Part shown: positions 47,306-56,119 of the stretch, in pieces
Layout of the letters: every line of letters starts with the position of its first letter
Position numbering within the stretch: position 1 is the stretch's first letter
Source of the DNA: Paracidovorax avenae ATCC 19860
GTDB lineage: Bacteria > Pseudomonadota > Gammaproteobacteria > Burkholderiales > Burkholderiaceae_C
Assembly (NCBI RefSeq): GCF_000176855.2
Contig: NC_015138.1
Location: 186,001-250,000, forward strand
Length of the DNA stretch: 64,000 nucleotides
Direction of reading: 5' to 3'
Made by a program: the position numbers and the translations under genes
Notes under the pieces: generated by a model
What the model was told of the DNA's origin: nothing
Databases searched by the model: none
What the model saw: only the letters and a program-made list of their open reading frames with translations

Positions 47306-48438
47306 GCGGCCGGCCGGTCCTTCAGCAGCGTGCGCGTGATCGCGCGCCCGATCTGCTCGAACAGGCGGCCCGCCTGCCGCATTTCGTCCATGCCCTCGGC
47401 ACAGGTGGCCACCACGATCGCATGCGCACCGCCATCCTGCGGATCGATCACGCCCATGTGGCAGGCGCGGTGGTACTGCGTGCCGGTTTTGTGGATGAAG
47501 CGCACGGTGCGCGGCAGCCCGGCCTCCAGCCGGTAGGCGTCGTAGGTGTCGAACTTCAGGTCCTTGTAGAGCATCTGCTGGTGCGGCGGCGTGAGCAGCT
47601 GGCCGCGCACCAGCTTCTCCAGCATGCCGCCGTATCCCGCGAGGGTGGCGGTGTTGGCGCCCCGTGCGTAGTAGCGGTCGTAGGCCTCTTCCATCGTCTT
47701 CAGCTGCAACTCGTCCTTCCTGACATGCAGCGAGCGGGCCAGGGCCTGCACGCGCTGCGGGCCCATGGGGGCGGCGGCCACGCGCACCAGGTCCATCGGC
47801 GCGATCTCCCGCGCGCGGGGATGCAGTTCGGCATACACGTCCTGGCGCACCTGGGTGAAATTGGTGAGCGGGCCGACGTTGCGCGCGCCCATCAGCGCCT
47901 GGGCGCGCGTGTTGAAGGTGTCCAGCCCGATGGTGCGGATCAGCAGGTTCGCCGCGGTGTTGTCGCTGTCCATCAGCATGCGGCGCAGCAGCGTCTCGAC
48001 GCTGTGCTGCGTGCCCACGGGCTGCCACACCAGCGCGCCGGAGCCGTCGATCTTGTCGCGCTCTTCCACGCGCAGTTCCTGGTCCAGCCGCAGGTGGCCC
48101 TGCTGCACCTCCTGCAGCACCGCGATGGCCAGCGGCAGCTTCGCCGACGATGCGAGATACCAGCGCCGGTCGGCCTCCCAGGCGAAGGTCTCGCCGTTGT
48201 CCAGGCGCTTCAAGTACAGGCCGAACTGGCCGGGCGTCTCGCGTTCGAGCTTCTGCACCTGGCTGCCCAGGGCCTCGGCCCAGGCGGGGGCGGCCAGCGC
48301 CCGCTCAGGCGTCGTCGTCCACAGCGCCGTCAGCAGGGGCAGCGCCGCCGCCAGCACCGGGCGGGCGAGCCGCCGGCGCGTCGCCCGGCGTCGTGGCGCC
48401 GGTGGAGCGGGAGGGCAGGGTGGGGCAGCGTGGTTCAT
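47263..48438 (-). CDS. Beta-lactamase-like serine hydrolase, exported (paralogue 1)
   Basis: 391 residues. An N-terminal export signal (hydrophobic ~28-42) precedes the serine penicillin-recognising fold. It has SxxK in [11 protein letters not shown] (S97/K100), SDN in [11 protein letters not shown] and KTG in IHKTGTQYH. The Glu of the class A omega loop (ExxLN) is not evident, so efficient beta-lactam hydrolysis is doubtful. A D,D-peptidase-like or other hydrolase role is possible. It overlaps the 3' end of its upstream paralogue by 134 bases and recQ by 43. The tandem pair looks like a gene duplication. Confidence 0.8.
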   Translation of the reverse strand: MNHAAPPCPPAPPAPRRRATRRRLARPVLAAALPLLTALWTTTPERALAAPAWAEALGSQVQKLERETPGQFGLYLKRLDNGETFAWEADRRWYLASSAKLPLAIAVLQEVQQGHLRLDQELRVEERDKIDGSGALVWQPVGTQHSVETLLRRMLMDSDNTAANLLIRTIGLDTFNTRAQALMGARNVGPLTNFTQVRQDVYAELHPRAREIAPMDLVRVAAAPMGPQRVQALARSLHVRKDELQLKTMEEAYDRYYARGANTATLAGYGGMLEKLVRGQLLTPPHQQMLYKDLKFDTYDAYRLEAGLPRTVRFIHKTGTQYHRACHMGVIDPQDGGAHAIVVATCAEGMDEMRQAGRLFEQIGRAITRTLLKDRPAAQPAEAHTRSTSAP

Positions 48439-49603
48439 GCGATCTCCCGTCGGACAGCAGGCCCGACTGGCAGAGGGCGATGCCCACCTGCCGGAGCGCG
48501 CGATCGGACCGGGCCGTGGAAGGTTCGCCGCGCGTGCAGGCCACCACCAGCAAGCGCGGCCCCGGGTGGGAACGCGGCACGGTGACGAGCCCGGAATCGC
48601 ATGTTCGTGCGCGCTGTGTGCCGGTCTTGTGGGCGAAGCGCGCACCCGGCGGTAGTCCCGCCTTGATGCGCTGGGTGCCGGTCTTCACGCGTTCCATCAC
48701 CGACAGCAGGTAGGCCGTGTGCCGGGCATCGAGCGCCCGGCCCTCGACGAGTGCCTGGAGCAGGTCGGCATAGGCATCGAGGTGCCCGCTGTTGAGTCCG
48801 GTGGCGTAGTAGGTCTCGTAGGCGGAGGCCAGGTCCGTGGGCGCGAGGGAGCGTTCGGGCACGCGCAGCAACGTGGCCAGCGCGGACCGCGCCGCCGCGT
48901 CGCCATGCAGCCGCTGCTGCTGCCGCAGTGCCAGGAAGTCGGTGCCGGACAGGTGTGATGCCGCGGGCGTGAGCACGCCGTACACGTGGCGGCGCACGTC
49001 GGCCAGCGAGGTGATGCGCCCGAAGCCCCGTGGCACCAGCGACTGCACCACCGCGTTCACCGTGCCGATGCCGACCAGGCCGATGAGCATGTCGGTGGCG
49101 GTGTTGTCGCTGTAGATGATCATCTGCTCCAGCAGGTAGCGCACGGTCAGCGGCGTGCCAACGGGCCGGCTGTTGGTGGGGCCCGCGCCGTCCACGTAGT
49201 CGGCCGCGCGCAGGGTGAGGGGCGTCTCCAGCGTGAAGTCGCCGCGCTCCACGCCGCGGAGCACGGCGATCGCCACCGGCACCTTGACCGACGAGGCCAG
49301 GTACCACGGCTCCGTGCCGTGCAGCGATGCGGAGGCGCCCGTGTCCAGGTCGCGCACATACACGCCGATGCGCACGCCGCTGTCCGCCTCCACCCGCGCC
49401 AGCGCGCGCTCCAGCGGCTGCACCCAAGCTGGCGCGGAGGATGGAGCGGCCAGCGTGGCGGATGGCGCATCCGCGGCCTGCGCGTGCGCCGTGCCCGTGG
49501 CGATGTGCCACAGCGCGGAGGTGGCGCAGGCGAGGAGTCTCAGCTGGCGCAGGGGGCCGGCCGGACGAAAGCGGTGGAGTGTGGATGCGGGAGTCTGGGG
49601 CAT
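48305..49603 (-). CDS. Beta-lactamase-like serine hydrolase, exported (paralogue 2)
   Basis: 432 residues. The signal region ends near ATGTAHAQA (~42). It has SxxK in [11 protein letters not shown] (S104/K107), SDN in [12 protein letters not shown] and KTG in [11 protein letters not shown]. It closely resembles the downstream paralogue over the whole catalytic domain. The last ~45 residues (Pro/Gly/Ala-rich, ending DDDA) have no counterpart and are read from the region that also encodes the signal peptide of the next gene in another frame. This tail is probably an accidental extension after loss of an earlier stop. No class A omega-loop Glu is seen. Confidence 0.78.
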   Translation of the reverse strand: MPQTPASTLHRFRPAGPLRQLRLLACATSALWHIATGTAHAQAADAPSATLAAPSSAPAWVQPLERALARVEADSGVRIGVYVRDLDTGASASLHGTEPWYLASSVKVPVAIAVLRGVERGDFTLETPLTLRAADYVDGAGPTNSRPVGTPLTVRYLLEQMIIYSDNTATDMLIGLVGIGTVNAVVQSLVPRGFGRITSLADVRRHVYGVLTPAASHLSGTDFLALRQQQRLHGDAAARSALATLLRVPERSLAPTDLASAYETYYATGLNSGHLDAYADLLQALVEGRALDARHTAYLLSVMERVKTGTQRIKAGLPPGARFAHKTGTQRARTCDSGLVTVPRSHPGPRLLVVACTRGEPSTARSDRALRQVGIALCQSGLLSDGRSHEPRCPTLPSRSTGATTPGDAPAARPPGAGGGAAPADGAVDDDA

Positions 49604-49714
49604 GCGGACGGTCTCGGAACGGGCACGACGGGTCCACCCTAGCGCCGGCGCGCGCGCGGCGCCGTAGGGCAATGCCCCTTGCGGGCTGCAGGGTCGTCCG
49701 GAGTGCGCCATGCA

Positions 49715-49730
49715 CTGTATTTACAATCAG
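49715..49730 (+). promoter_or_regulatory. LexA (SOS) box-like site
   Basis: CTGT-ATTTACAA-TCAG matches the CTGT-N8-ACAG consensus at seven of eight fixed positions with an AT-rich centre, in otherwise GC-rich DNA. It ends 15 bases before the ATG at 49746 of a predicted repair nuclease, where repressor binding would block transcription. Confidence 0.6.
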
Positions 49731-49745
49731 TGCTCCAATCGCGCC

Positions 49746-50663
49746 ATGCCGGACATCGCCCTCCAACGCATCCATCGCACCCGCCTCTTGCAGATCTGGC
49801 GGTCGGCGGGCTGGCCTTGCCGCGATACGGTCGAGATAGACCTGCTCGCCGCCGGCATGCTGCGCCTGGTGCCGGAGCCGGGCGGGCACGAGGTGCTCCG
49901 CCTGACCGACGCGGGCATCGCCTGCCTGGCGCAGGCGCGGCAGCGCAATGCCCGGGCGCTGAGCGCCCACGACCGGCTGGCGATGCGCTTCGCGGAGCAA
50001 TTGCTCTCGGCGGGCCGCATCGTCTGGCGGGAGCTGTCCCTGCGCGCCGCCGTGGAGGCGCTGCCACTGCCGGCCCCTGCGCCCGTGCCGCCGCTGTCTC
50101 CGGCGACACCCGGCCGTGGCACCCTGGCCGGCCTGTGGGACGGGGAAGATGCCGACACCGGCGCCTGCCTGCCGCCGCCCGCGGTGGCGCGGGTGTGGCG
50201 CATGGCCCGGCCCGACCTGTTCTCGATCCGCCACACCAGCGTGCCCGCCTACCTGCAGCCCATGGTGCACGAGGTGAAGGCGAGCCGTGCCGACCTGCTC
50301 TCCGACCTGCGGCATGCGGCCAAGCGCGAGGCCTACCAGTGGCTGTGCGAGGAGTGCTACTACGTCTTTCCCGCGGGCATCGCCGAGCTGTCGGAAATTC
50401 CCGAGCCCTTCGGCGTGTGGGTGCTGCACGGCTCCATCGAGACCGGCCGCTTCGAACTGCTGCGCCCCGCGCGCCATGCCCGGTGCCCGTTGCCCTTCGC
50501 CGTCTGGATGGCGCTGTGCCGCGCCACGCCCCTGCACGGCGAGGGCGAGCCTGCCCAGGCGCTGCTGGGCGAGGAGGGCCAGGAGGGCCGGGTGCCGGAC
50601 CCCGGGGTGCCCGCCCATGTGCCTGCAGAGGTGCCTGCGGCGGCACCCTCTGCCGCTCCCTGA
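49746..50663 (+). CDS. Putative MmcB-like DNA repair nuclease
   Basis: 305 residues. The N-terminal ~100 residues look like a winged-helix region. The C-terminal domain has a PD-(D/E)xK core, RHTSVPAYLQPMVHEVKASRADLLSDLRHAAKREAYQWLCEECYYVFP. The HEVK motif (about residues 174-177) and the SRADLxSD-type helix resemble MmcB, a LexA-regulated endonuclease-like protein. A LexA-like box precedes the start, which also argues for ATG 49746 over an ATG at 49710 that would place the box inside the gene. The downstream helicase-nuclease gene starts 38 bases later, so this is likely a DNA-damage operon. The Pro/Glu-rich C-terminus is probably disordered. Confidence 0.65.
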   Translation: MPDIALQRIHRTRLLQIWRSAGWPCRDTVEIDLLAAGMLRLVPEPGGHEVLRLTDAGIACLAQARQRNARALSAHDRLAMRFAEQLLSAGRIVWRELSLRAAVEALPLPAPAPVPPLSPATPGRGTLAGLWDGEDADTGACLPPPAVARVWRMARPDLFSIRHTSVPAYLQPMVHEVKASRADLLSDLRHAAKREAYQWLCEECYYVFPAGIAELSEIPEPFGVWVLHGSIETGRFELLRPARHARCPLPFAVWMALCRATPLHGEGEPAQALLGEEGQEGRVPDPGVPAHVPAEVPAAAPSAAP

Positions 50664-50701
50664 CCCGCCAGCCCATGCGGACGGCAGCGGAGGAATCGGC
50701 C

Positions 50702-53050
50702 ATGGAGCCCGCAGGCCCTGGAACGCCCGGCGCCGAGCCTGCGCCGCCGCAGGGTTACACCGTCGCGGTGCGCGAGCTGTGCGAGTTCACCGCCAAGCAG
50801 GGCGACCTCGACCTGCGCTTCACCCCGGCGCCCACGGCGCGGGAGGGCATGGCGGGCCATGCCGCGGTGGCGGCCCGCCGGGCGGCCGAGTCCCCGGGTT
50901 ACGAGGCCGAGGTGCCGCTGGAAGGCGTGTGCGGCCTGCTGCGCGTGCGGGGCCGTGCCGACGGATTCGACGCCGTGGCGTGCCGCGTGGACGAGGTCAA
51001 GACCTTCAAGGGCCGGCTCGACCGCCAGCCGGCCGCCCACCGCGCGCTGCACTGGGCGCAGGCCAGGGTGTACGGGTGGCTGCTGTGCGCCTCGCGCGGG
51101 CTGCCGGGGCTCACCGTCTCGCTGGTGTACCTGGACATCGGCACCCAGAAGGAAACCGTGCTGTCGGAAGACTGGACGGCGCAGGCGCTGCAGGCGCATT
51201 TCGAGGCGCTGTGCGGACGCTTCGTGGGCTGGGCCGTGCAGGAGGTGGCCCACCGGGCAGAGCGCGATGCTGCGCTGCGCAGCCTGTCCTTTCCGTTCGC
51301 GGGGGGCTTCCGCGCAGGACAGCGGCCCCTGGCCGAGGCCGTGTACCGCACTGCCGTCGCCGGCCGCTGCCTGCTCGCGCAGGCGCCCACGGGCATCGGC
51401 AAGACGGTGGGCACGCTGTTCCCGCTGCTCAAGGCCGCGCCGGGCGCGGGCATCGACAAGGTGTTCTTCCTCGCGGCCAAGACCTCGGGGAGGCAGGTGG
51501 CCCTGGACGCGCTCGCCCGCATCGCGGCGCCTTCTCCGCTGCCCCTGCGCGTGCTGGAACTGGTGGCGCGCGAGAAGTCCTGCGAATACCCGGGCAGCGC
51601 CTGCCATGGCGACGCCTGCCCGCTCGCGCGCGGCTTCTACGACCGATTGCCAGCCGCGCGGGCCGATGCGCTGCATCCGCCCGGCGGCGGGGCGCCGGCG
51701 CCGCTGGACCAGGCCCGCGTGCGCGATGCCGCCCTGCGCCACGGGGTGTGCCCCTACTACCTGGGCCAGGAGCTCGCGCGCTGGGCCGACGTGGCGGTGG
51801 GCGACTACCACTACTACTTCGACATGGGCGGCCTGTTGCACGGCCTGGCGCAGGCCAGCCAGTGGCGCGTGGCCCTGCTGGTGGACGAGGCGCACAACCT
51901 GGTGGAGCGCGGCCGGCGCATGTACAGCGCGGAACTCCTGCCGGATTCGCTCTTCCAGGCCCGCCGCTCGGCCACCGCTGCCACCGTGCCGGCCGTGAAG
52001 AAGGCCCTCGACCGCGTGCGGCGCTGCTGGGTGGCGCTGGACAGGGAGCAGCCGGGCGACTATGCCGTGCTGGAGGCTTTTCCCGGCAAGCTGCTCGCGG
52101 CGCTGCAGCAGTGCTCCCTCGCGCTGGGCGAGCACTTTGCCGAGTACCCGGAGCAGATGGATGCCGCGCTGCAGACCTTCCACCTGGAGGTGCTGCAGCT
52201 GCTGCGCATGGCCGAACTGCTGGACGCCCATTCCATCGTGGACGTGAGCCGCCCCGCGCAGGGCGCCGCCGGCAGTTCCGTGGTCTGCGTGCGCAACCTC
52301 GTGCCCGCGCCGTTCCTGGGGCCGCGCCTGCAGGCCGCGCAGTCGGGCACCCTGTTTTCCGCGACGCTGCAGCCCATGGACTACTACGCCGACCTGCTCG
52401 GCCTGCCGCAGGACCATGTCCGCACCGACGTGGCCTCTCCCTTCCAGGCAGCGCAGCTGCAGGTGCATATCGCGCGCCACATCTCCACGCGCTACGCCCA
52501 TCGCGCTGCCTCGGCGCAGCCCATCGCCGACCTCATGGCGAGCCAGTTCGCGGGCCGGCCCGGCAACTACCTGGCCTTTTTCAGCAGCTACGACTACCTG
52601 CAGCAGGTGGCGGAGGTATTCGCGCAGCGCCATCCCGGCGTGCCGCACTGGTGCCAGTCCCGCCGCATGCAGGAGGCCGGGCAGCGCGCGTTCCTGGAGC
52701 GCTTCACCGAAGACGGACAGGGCATCGGCTTCGCGGTGCTGGGCGGTGCTTTCGCCGAGGGCATCGACCTGCCCGGCCGCCGGCTGATCGGGGCCTTCCT
52801 CTCCACCCTGGGACTGCCGCAGGTGAACCCGGTGAACGAGCAGGTGCGCGAGCGCATGGACCGGCTCTTCGGGACGGGCTACGACTACACCTACCTCTAC
52901 CCGGGCCTGCAGAAGGTCGTGCAGGCCGCGGGCCGGGTGATCCGCACGCCCGAGGACGAGGGCGTGGTGCACCTCATCGACGACCGCTTCGCGCGTGCGC
53001 AGGTGCGGCGGCTGCTGCCAGCGTGGTGGGAGGTGGGCCCTGCCGCCTGA
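50702..53050 (+). CDS. DinG/XPD-like iron-sulfur helicase fused to a RecB-type nuclease
   Basis: 782 residues. Residues ~10-190 form a PD-(D/E)xK nuclease of the Cas4/RecB kind: GRADGF, then CRVDEVKTFKG (D and ExK) and HWAQARVYGWLL (QxxxY). The superfamily 2 helicase follows with Walker A QAPTGIGKTVGTLF (~228), four Cys for an Fe-S cluster (EKSCEYPGSACHGDACPL and GVCPYYLG), DEAH LLVDEAHNLVE (~393) and motif VI QAAGRVIRTPEDEG. Such proteins unwind and cut DNA in the 5'-3' polarity typical of XPD relatives. It is translated behind the LexA-controlled nuclease gene. The start follows CGGAGGAATCGGCC. An in-frame ATG at 50675 lacks such a site. Confidence 0.85.
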   Translation: MEPAGPGTPGAEPAPPQGYTVAVRELCEFTAKQGDLDLRFTPAPTAREGMAGHAAVAARRAAESPGYEAEVPLEGVCGLLRVRGRADGFDAVACRVDEVKTFKGRLDRQPAAHRALHWAQARVYGWLLCASRGLPGLTVSLVYLDIGTQKETVLSEDWTAQALQAHFEALCGRFVGWAVQEVAHRAERDAALRSLSFPFAGGFRAGQRPLAEAVYRTAVAGRCLLAQAPTGIGKTVGTLFPLLKAAPGAGIDKVFFLAAKTSGRQVALDALARIAAPSPLPLRVLELVAREKSCEYPGSACHGDACPLARGFYDRLPAARADALHPPGGGAPAPLDQARVRDAALRHGVCPYYLGQELARWADVAVGDYHYYFDMGGLLHGLAQASQWRVALLVDEAHNLVERGRRMYSAELLPDSLFQARRSATAATVPAVKKALDRVRRCWVALDREQPGDYAVLEAFPGKLLAALQQCSLALGEHFAEYPEQMDAALQTFHLEVLQLLRMAELLDAHSIVDVSRPAQGAAGSSVVCVRNLVPAPFLGPRLQAAQSGTLFSATLQPMDYYADLLGLPQDHVRTDVASPFQAAQLQVHIARHISTRYAHRAASAQPIADLMASQFAGRPGNYLAFFSSYDYLQQVAEVFAQRHPGVPHWCQSRRMQEAGQRAFLERFTEDGQGIGFAVLGGAFAEGIDLPGRRLIGAFLSTLGLPQVNPVNEQVRERMDRLFGTGYDYTYLYPGLQKVVQAAGRVIRTPEDEGVVHLIDDRFARAQVRRLLPAWWEVGPAA

Positions 53051-53104
53051 TCGCGTGTACGCCCGGAGCAGCGTAGCCGCATTGCAACAACCTGGCATGG
53101 CGGA

Positions 53105-53133
53105 TTGGCGGCTGGCTCCGGATGCCCTTATCA
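53105..53133 (+). promoter_or_regulatory. Sigma-70-like promoter of the RNA-repair cassette
   Basis: TTGGCG and TTATCA are separated by 17 bases. A transcript from here would carry a leader of about 260 bases before the RNA ligase start. Confidence 0.5.
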
Positions 53134-53177
53134 TCCGCGCCCTGCCAACCCACAACCCCTCTTCGAGCGAGATTTCC

Positions 53178-53204
53178 ATGCCCCGCCGCCTCCGTTCCTG
53201 CTGA
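53178..53204 (+). CDS. Possible 8-residue leader peptide
   Basis: ATG followed by seven codons and TGA reads MPRRLRSC. It lies about 40 bases into the predicted transcript and is preceded by GAGCGAGA at a suitable distance. It is Arg-rich, so ribosome pausing could affect the downstream leader. A chance short frame is equally possible. Confidence 0.25.
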   Translation: MPRRLRSC

Positions 53205-53401
53205 ACGACACGTCACACGAAGCCCCCGGCCTCAAGCCGCGGGTTATGCCACTCGTGTGGGCATGAGAAATCCCATCGGCGCCTGACGGCGCCCTCCGGT
53301 TCCCATCACGTCCGCCCCGATCGCCAGAGCGCGATCGCATGTTGTCTTCGGCCACAGCTCCAGGGTCCTTTCCCTGGCCAACAGCTTGCACGGAGACAGC
53401 C

Positions 53402-54271
53402 ATGTCGGACATCCTCGATCGCGAACTCGCGAAATACCCCCGTACCCCCCATCTGCAGGGGTCCCGCTACCAGCCCGGTGACAAGGGCACGCCAGCACCG
53501 TACCAGGCCCTGTCGGGCCGGTTCATCGTCGTCGAAGAGAAGTTCGACGGAGCCAACGCCGGCGTGAGCTTCGATGCGGGCGGGCAGTTGTACCTGCAGT
53601 CCCGCGGCCACTACCTCCACCTGGACACCCAGGCGGGAAGAGAGCGTGCCTTCGCCATGTTCAAGCGCTGGGCGCGGTTCCACGAGGACGGTCTGCTGGA
53701 GGTGCTCGAAGACAGATACGTGTGCTACGGCGAATACATGTACGCCAAGCACAGCCTGGCCTACAACGCCCTGCCGCACCTGTTCCTCGAATTCGATGTC
53801 TGGGACCGGTCCACCGGATCGTTTCTGGACACGGCGGCGCGCCATGCGCTCCTCGATACCCTGCCCGTCGTGTCGGTGCCCGTGCTGTATGCGGGGATCG
53901 CGCCGCCGAGGTACCAGGACCTGGTCGCCATGATCGCGCCCTCCCTGGGGCGCACCGCGACCTGGCGTGCCGACTTCGAAGCGGAAGTCCATCGCCAGAA
54001 ACTGGATCCGGGCCTGTGCTGGATGCAGACCGACCGGTCCGAACTGGCCGAAGGGCTCTACGTCAAGGTCGAGGAGGACGGCCGCACGGTGGAGCGCTAC
54101 AAGCTGGTGCGGAGCGATTTCGTGCAGACGATCCTCGACTCGGGATCGCACCACAGCACGCGGCCGATCGTTCCGAACGGGCTGCGCCCGGGAACGGACC
54201 TCTTCGCGTCCGCCGTGGACAAGCGCTGGCCCCGCGCCGGCGCCCCAGGAGAAAATCATGCAATGGAATGA
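53402..54271 (+). CDS. RNA ligase of the ATP-dependent nucleotidyltransferase family
   Basis: 289 residues. Motif I is VVEEKFDGANAGVSF with the adenylated Lys at ~47. Motif III/IIIa is within LFLEFDVWDR, motif IV is EGLYVKVEEDG and motif V is ERYKLVRSDF. The size and KFDGAN motif place it near T4 Rnl2-like RNA ligases, with no OB-fold or BRCT domain of DNA ligases. It would seal 5'-phosphate/3'-OH RNA ends. The HD-kinase gene overlaps its end by 14 bases, giving a matched healing-and-sealing pair. The start follows GGAGACAGCC. Confidence 0.85.
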   Translation: MSDILDRELAKYPRTPHLQGSRYQPGDKGTPAPYQALSGRFIVVEEKFDGANAGVSFDAGGQLYLQSRGHYLHLDTQAGRERAFAMFKRWARFHEDGLLEVLEDRYVCYGEYMYAKHSLAYNALPHLFLEFDVWDRSTGSFLDTAARHALLDTLPVVSVPVLYAGIAPPRYQDLVAMIAPSLGRTATWRADFEAEVHRQKLDPGLCWMQTDRSELAEGLYVKVEEDGRTVERYKLVRSDFVQTILDSGSHHSTRPIVPNGLRPGTDLFASAVDKRWPRAGAPGENHAME

Positions 54272-55430
54272 CCTGCGGGCACTGGTGCCCGCCCCCGGCG
54301 CCGCGCCGGACTTCGATGCCTGCCTCGATGCGTTTCCCATGTTGCGGGCCTTGGGCAGCACGCCCCAGTCGCCACGCTGGCACGCCGAAGGCGATTGCTG
54401 GATCCACACCCGGCTCGTCGTGCGCGCGCTCATCGATGGCGCAGACTACGGGGCCCTTGCCCGGGATGAGCAGGAGATCGTCTTCCTGGCCGCGCTGCTG
54501 CACGACGTGGCCAAGGCAAGCACGACGGCGATCCATCCGGAGACGGGAGACATCTCGCACCCCGGCCATTCGAAGAAGGGGGCCATCGACGCCCGCATCG
54601 CGCTGTGGGATGCCGGTGTTCCGTTCGCCGCGCGTGAAGCGGTCTGCTCGCTCATCGAGTCGCACCAGCGGCCCTTCCATGCGTTCGAGCCGTCCCGGCG
54701 CGGCATCACGCCCGAATTCAGCGTCCGGGAGTTGTCATGGCGCGTGGATCTGCACCTGCTCTGCGCGCTGGCCGAGGCCGACATGCTTGGCCGCATCTGC
54801 GAGGACCAGTGCAAGGTGCTTGATGCCATCGCGCTGTTCCGGGAGCTCGCGCAGGAGGAAGGCTGCTACAGGAGCCCGCGCGCGTTCGCCGATGCCCACA
54901 CGGCCGTCAGCTATTTCCGCGGCGCCAGCGTGCACCCGGACTTCCCGCTCTACCAGGAGCCGGGCAGCCGGGTGGTCGTCATGGCCGGCCTGCCGGCATC
55001 CGGGAAGAACCGCTGGGTGGCGAAATACCGCCCTGGTCTGCCCGTCGTGTCGTACGACGATGCCCGTGCGGAACTGGGCCTGCGGCATGGCAAGGCCGAG
55101 GGCAAGGTCGCGCACCGGGCGCTGGACAAGGCGAAGGAGTTGCTGAGGGCCAGGGAGCCCTTCGTGTGGAACGCCACCCACCTCGGCAGCCAGATGCGCA
55201 CCAAGACCCTGGACCTCTGCTATGCCTATGGCGCCGAGGTGGAGATCGTGTACCTGGAAGCCCCGCGCGCCGAGTTGCTGCGCCGCAACCGCCAGCGGGA
55301 CACATCGCTGACCGACAAGGCGCTGCTGGGGATGCTCCATCGCTGGGAGGTGCCGTCGCGCACCGAGGCGCATCGCGTGACCTACTGCGCCCTGGCAGCG
55401 GAAACCTCTCCATGGACGCACTGCCCGTGA
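54258..55430 (+). CDS. HD-domain/polynucleotide kinase fusion (RNA end healing)
   Basis: 390 residues. The N-terminal HD phosphohydrolase (~40-200) has metal ligands in CWIHTRLV (H50), ALLHDVAKAS (H82/D83), SHPGHSKKG (H104) and ESHQRP. The C-terminal P-loop kinase (~235-390) has Walker A AGLPASGKNRW and downstream NATHLGSQMR and RNRQRD segments. This architecture matches HD-Pnk from Runella, which removes 2',3'-phosphates and phosphorylates 5'-OH ends. With the ligase it forms a compact RNA-repair operon. A GGAGAAAATC ribosome site lies inside the end of the ligase gene. Confidence 0.87.
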   Translation: MQWNDLRALVPAPGAAPDFDACLDAFPMLRALGSTPQSPRWHAEGDCWIHTRLVVRALIDGADYGALARDEQEIVFLAALLHDVAKASTTAIHPETGDISHPGHSKKGAIDARIALWDAGVPFAAREAVCSLIESHQRPFHAFEPSRRGITPEFSVRELSWRVDLHLLCALAEADMLGRICEDQCKVLDAIALFRELAQEEGCYRSPRAFADAHTAVSYFRGASVHPDFPLYQEPGSRVVVMAGLPASGKNRWVAKYRPGLPVVSYDDARAELGLRHGKAEGKVAHRALDKAKELLRAREPFVWNATHLGSQMRTKTLDLCYAYGAEVEIVYLEAPRAELLRRNRQRDTSLTDKALLGMLHRWEVPSRTEAHRVTYCALAAETSPWTHCP

Positions 55431-55431
55431 A

Positions 55432-55473
55432 TTGACATACGCTCCGTATGCAAATTAGCATACGCGCCGTATG
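55432..55473. promoter_or_regulatory. Twin TetR operators overlapping promoter and start codon
   Basis: Two dyads CATACG-N3-CGTATG lie at 55436-55450 and 55459-55473, with centres 23 bases apart. The second contains the ATG of the TetR gene. A perfect -35 TTGACA (55432-55437) and a TAGCAT -10 (55456-55461) are covered by the operators. This is a strong autorepression layout. Confidence 0.75.
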
Positions 55474-56085
55474 TCAACCAGGGCACCCCTGCAGCAACGC
55501 CGGACACGGGCGGAAATGATCGAGGCCACCCGCGCCCGGCTCCTGGCCGCGGCGCGCGGCGCCTTTGCGGCCCGCGGCTATGCCCAGACGTCGATGGACG
55601 ATTTCACGGGCGAGGCCGGCCTGACGCGCGGGGCGCTCTACCACCACTTCGGCAGCAAGGAGGGCCTGCTGGCCGCGGTCATCGAGCAGATCGAAGCCGA
55701 GGTCGGCGAGCGCCTGAGCGCCGTGTCCGGGGCGGCGCCCACGCCGTGGGAGGGGTTCCGCCGCCGCTGCCGCACCTACCTGGAACTGGCGCTGGAGCCC
55801 GAAATCCGCCGCATCGTCCTGCAGGACGCCCGGGCCGTCTTCGGCGACGTGCCGCAGGCCGCGCAGTCGGCCGGCATCGCCGCGTTGGAAAGCGCGCTGC
55901 AGGGCCTGATCGAGCAGGGCACGGTGGCCCCGCTGCATGCCGGCGCCATGGCCCGGATGCTCTACGGCGTGGTCACCGAGGCCTCGTTCTGGATCGCCGA
56001 GCCGGACGGGGACCAGGCACCGCGCCTCGCGCAGGCCCTGGACGGCCTGGACCGGCTGCTGGACGGGCTGCTCGTCCGCCCCTGA
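55471..56085 (+). CDS. TetR-family repressor
   Basis: 204 residues. The N-terminal helix-turn-helix is ~18-65 (LLAAARGAFAARGYAQTSMDDFTGEAGLTRGALYHHFGSKEGL). The C-terminal all-helical ligand domain resembles AcrR-like regulators. No Shine-Dalgarno precedes the ATG, and the promoter -10 ends about 10 bases before it, so the message may be leaderless. Twin operators at the start suggest autorepression and probably control of cytochrome b561, which follows on the same strand by 34 bases. Confidence 0.88.
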   Translation: MSTRAPLQQRRTRAEMIEATRARLLAAARGAFAARGYAQTSMDDFTGEAGLTRGALYHHFGSKEGLLAAVIEQIEAEVGERLSAVSGAAPTPWEGFRRRCRTYLELALEPEIRRIVLQDARAVFGDVPQAAQSAGIAALESALQGLIEQGTVAPLHAGAMARMLYGVVTEASFWIAEPDGDQAPRLAQALDGLDRLLDGLLVRP

Positions 56086-56119
56086 TCTTTCTTTCCCGCC
56101 CGCCAAGGAGCACACCCCC

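Larger units (their letters stand above)
53051..53401 (+). other. Gene-free leader region ahead of the RNA-repair cassette
   Basis: This 350-base gap holds a sigma-70-like promoter (53105-53133), an 8-codon reading frame (53178-53204) and several hairpins, notably GGCGCC-TGAC-GGCGCC near 53279-53294 and an ATGCCAC...GTGGGCAT stem near 53246-53264. The length and structure suggest a regulated 5' leader or a small RNA. No conserved RNA family was recognised. Confidence 0.5.

Noticed and set aside
47263..49603. Calling the two serine hydrolases genuine class A beta-lactamases
   Set aside because: SxxK, SDN and KTG are present, but the omega-loop ExxLN glutamate was not found, so resistance function is not claimed.
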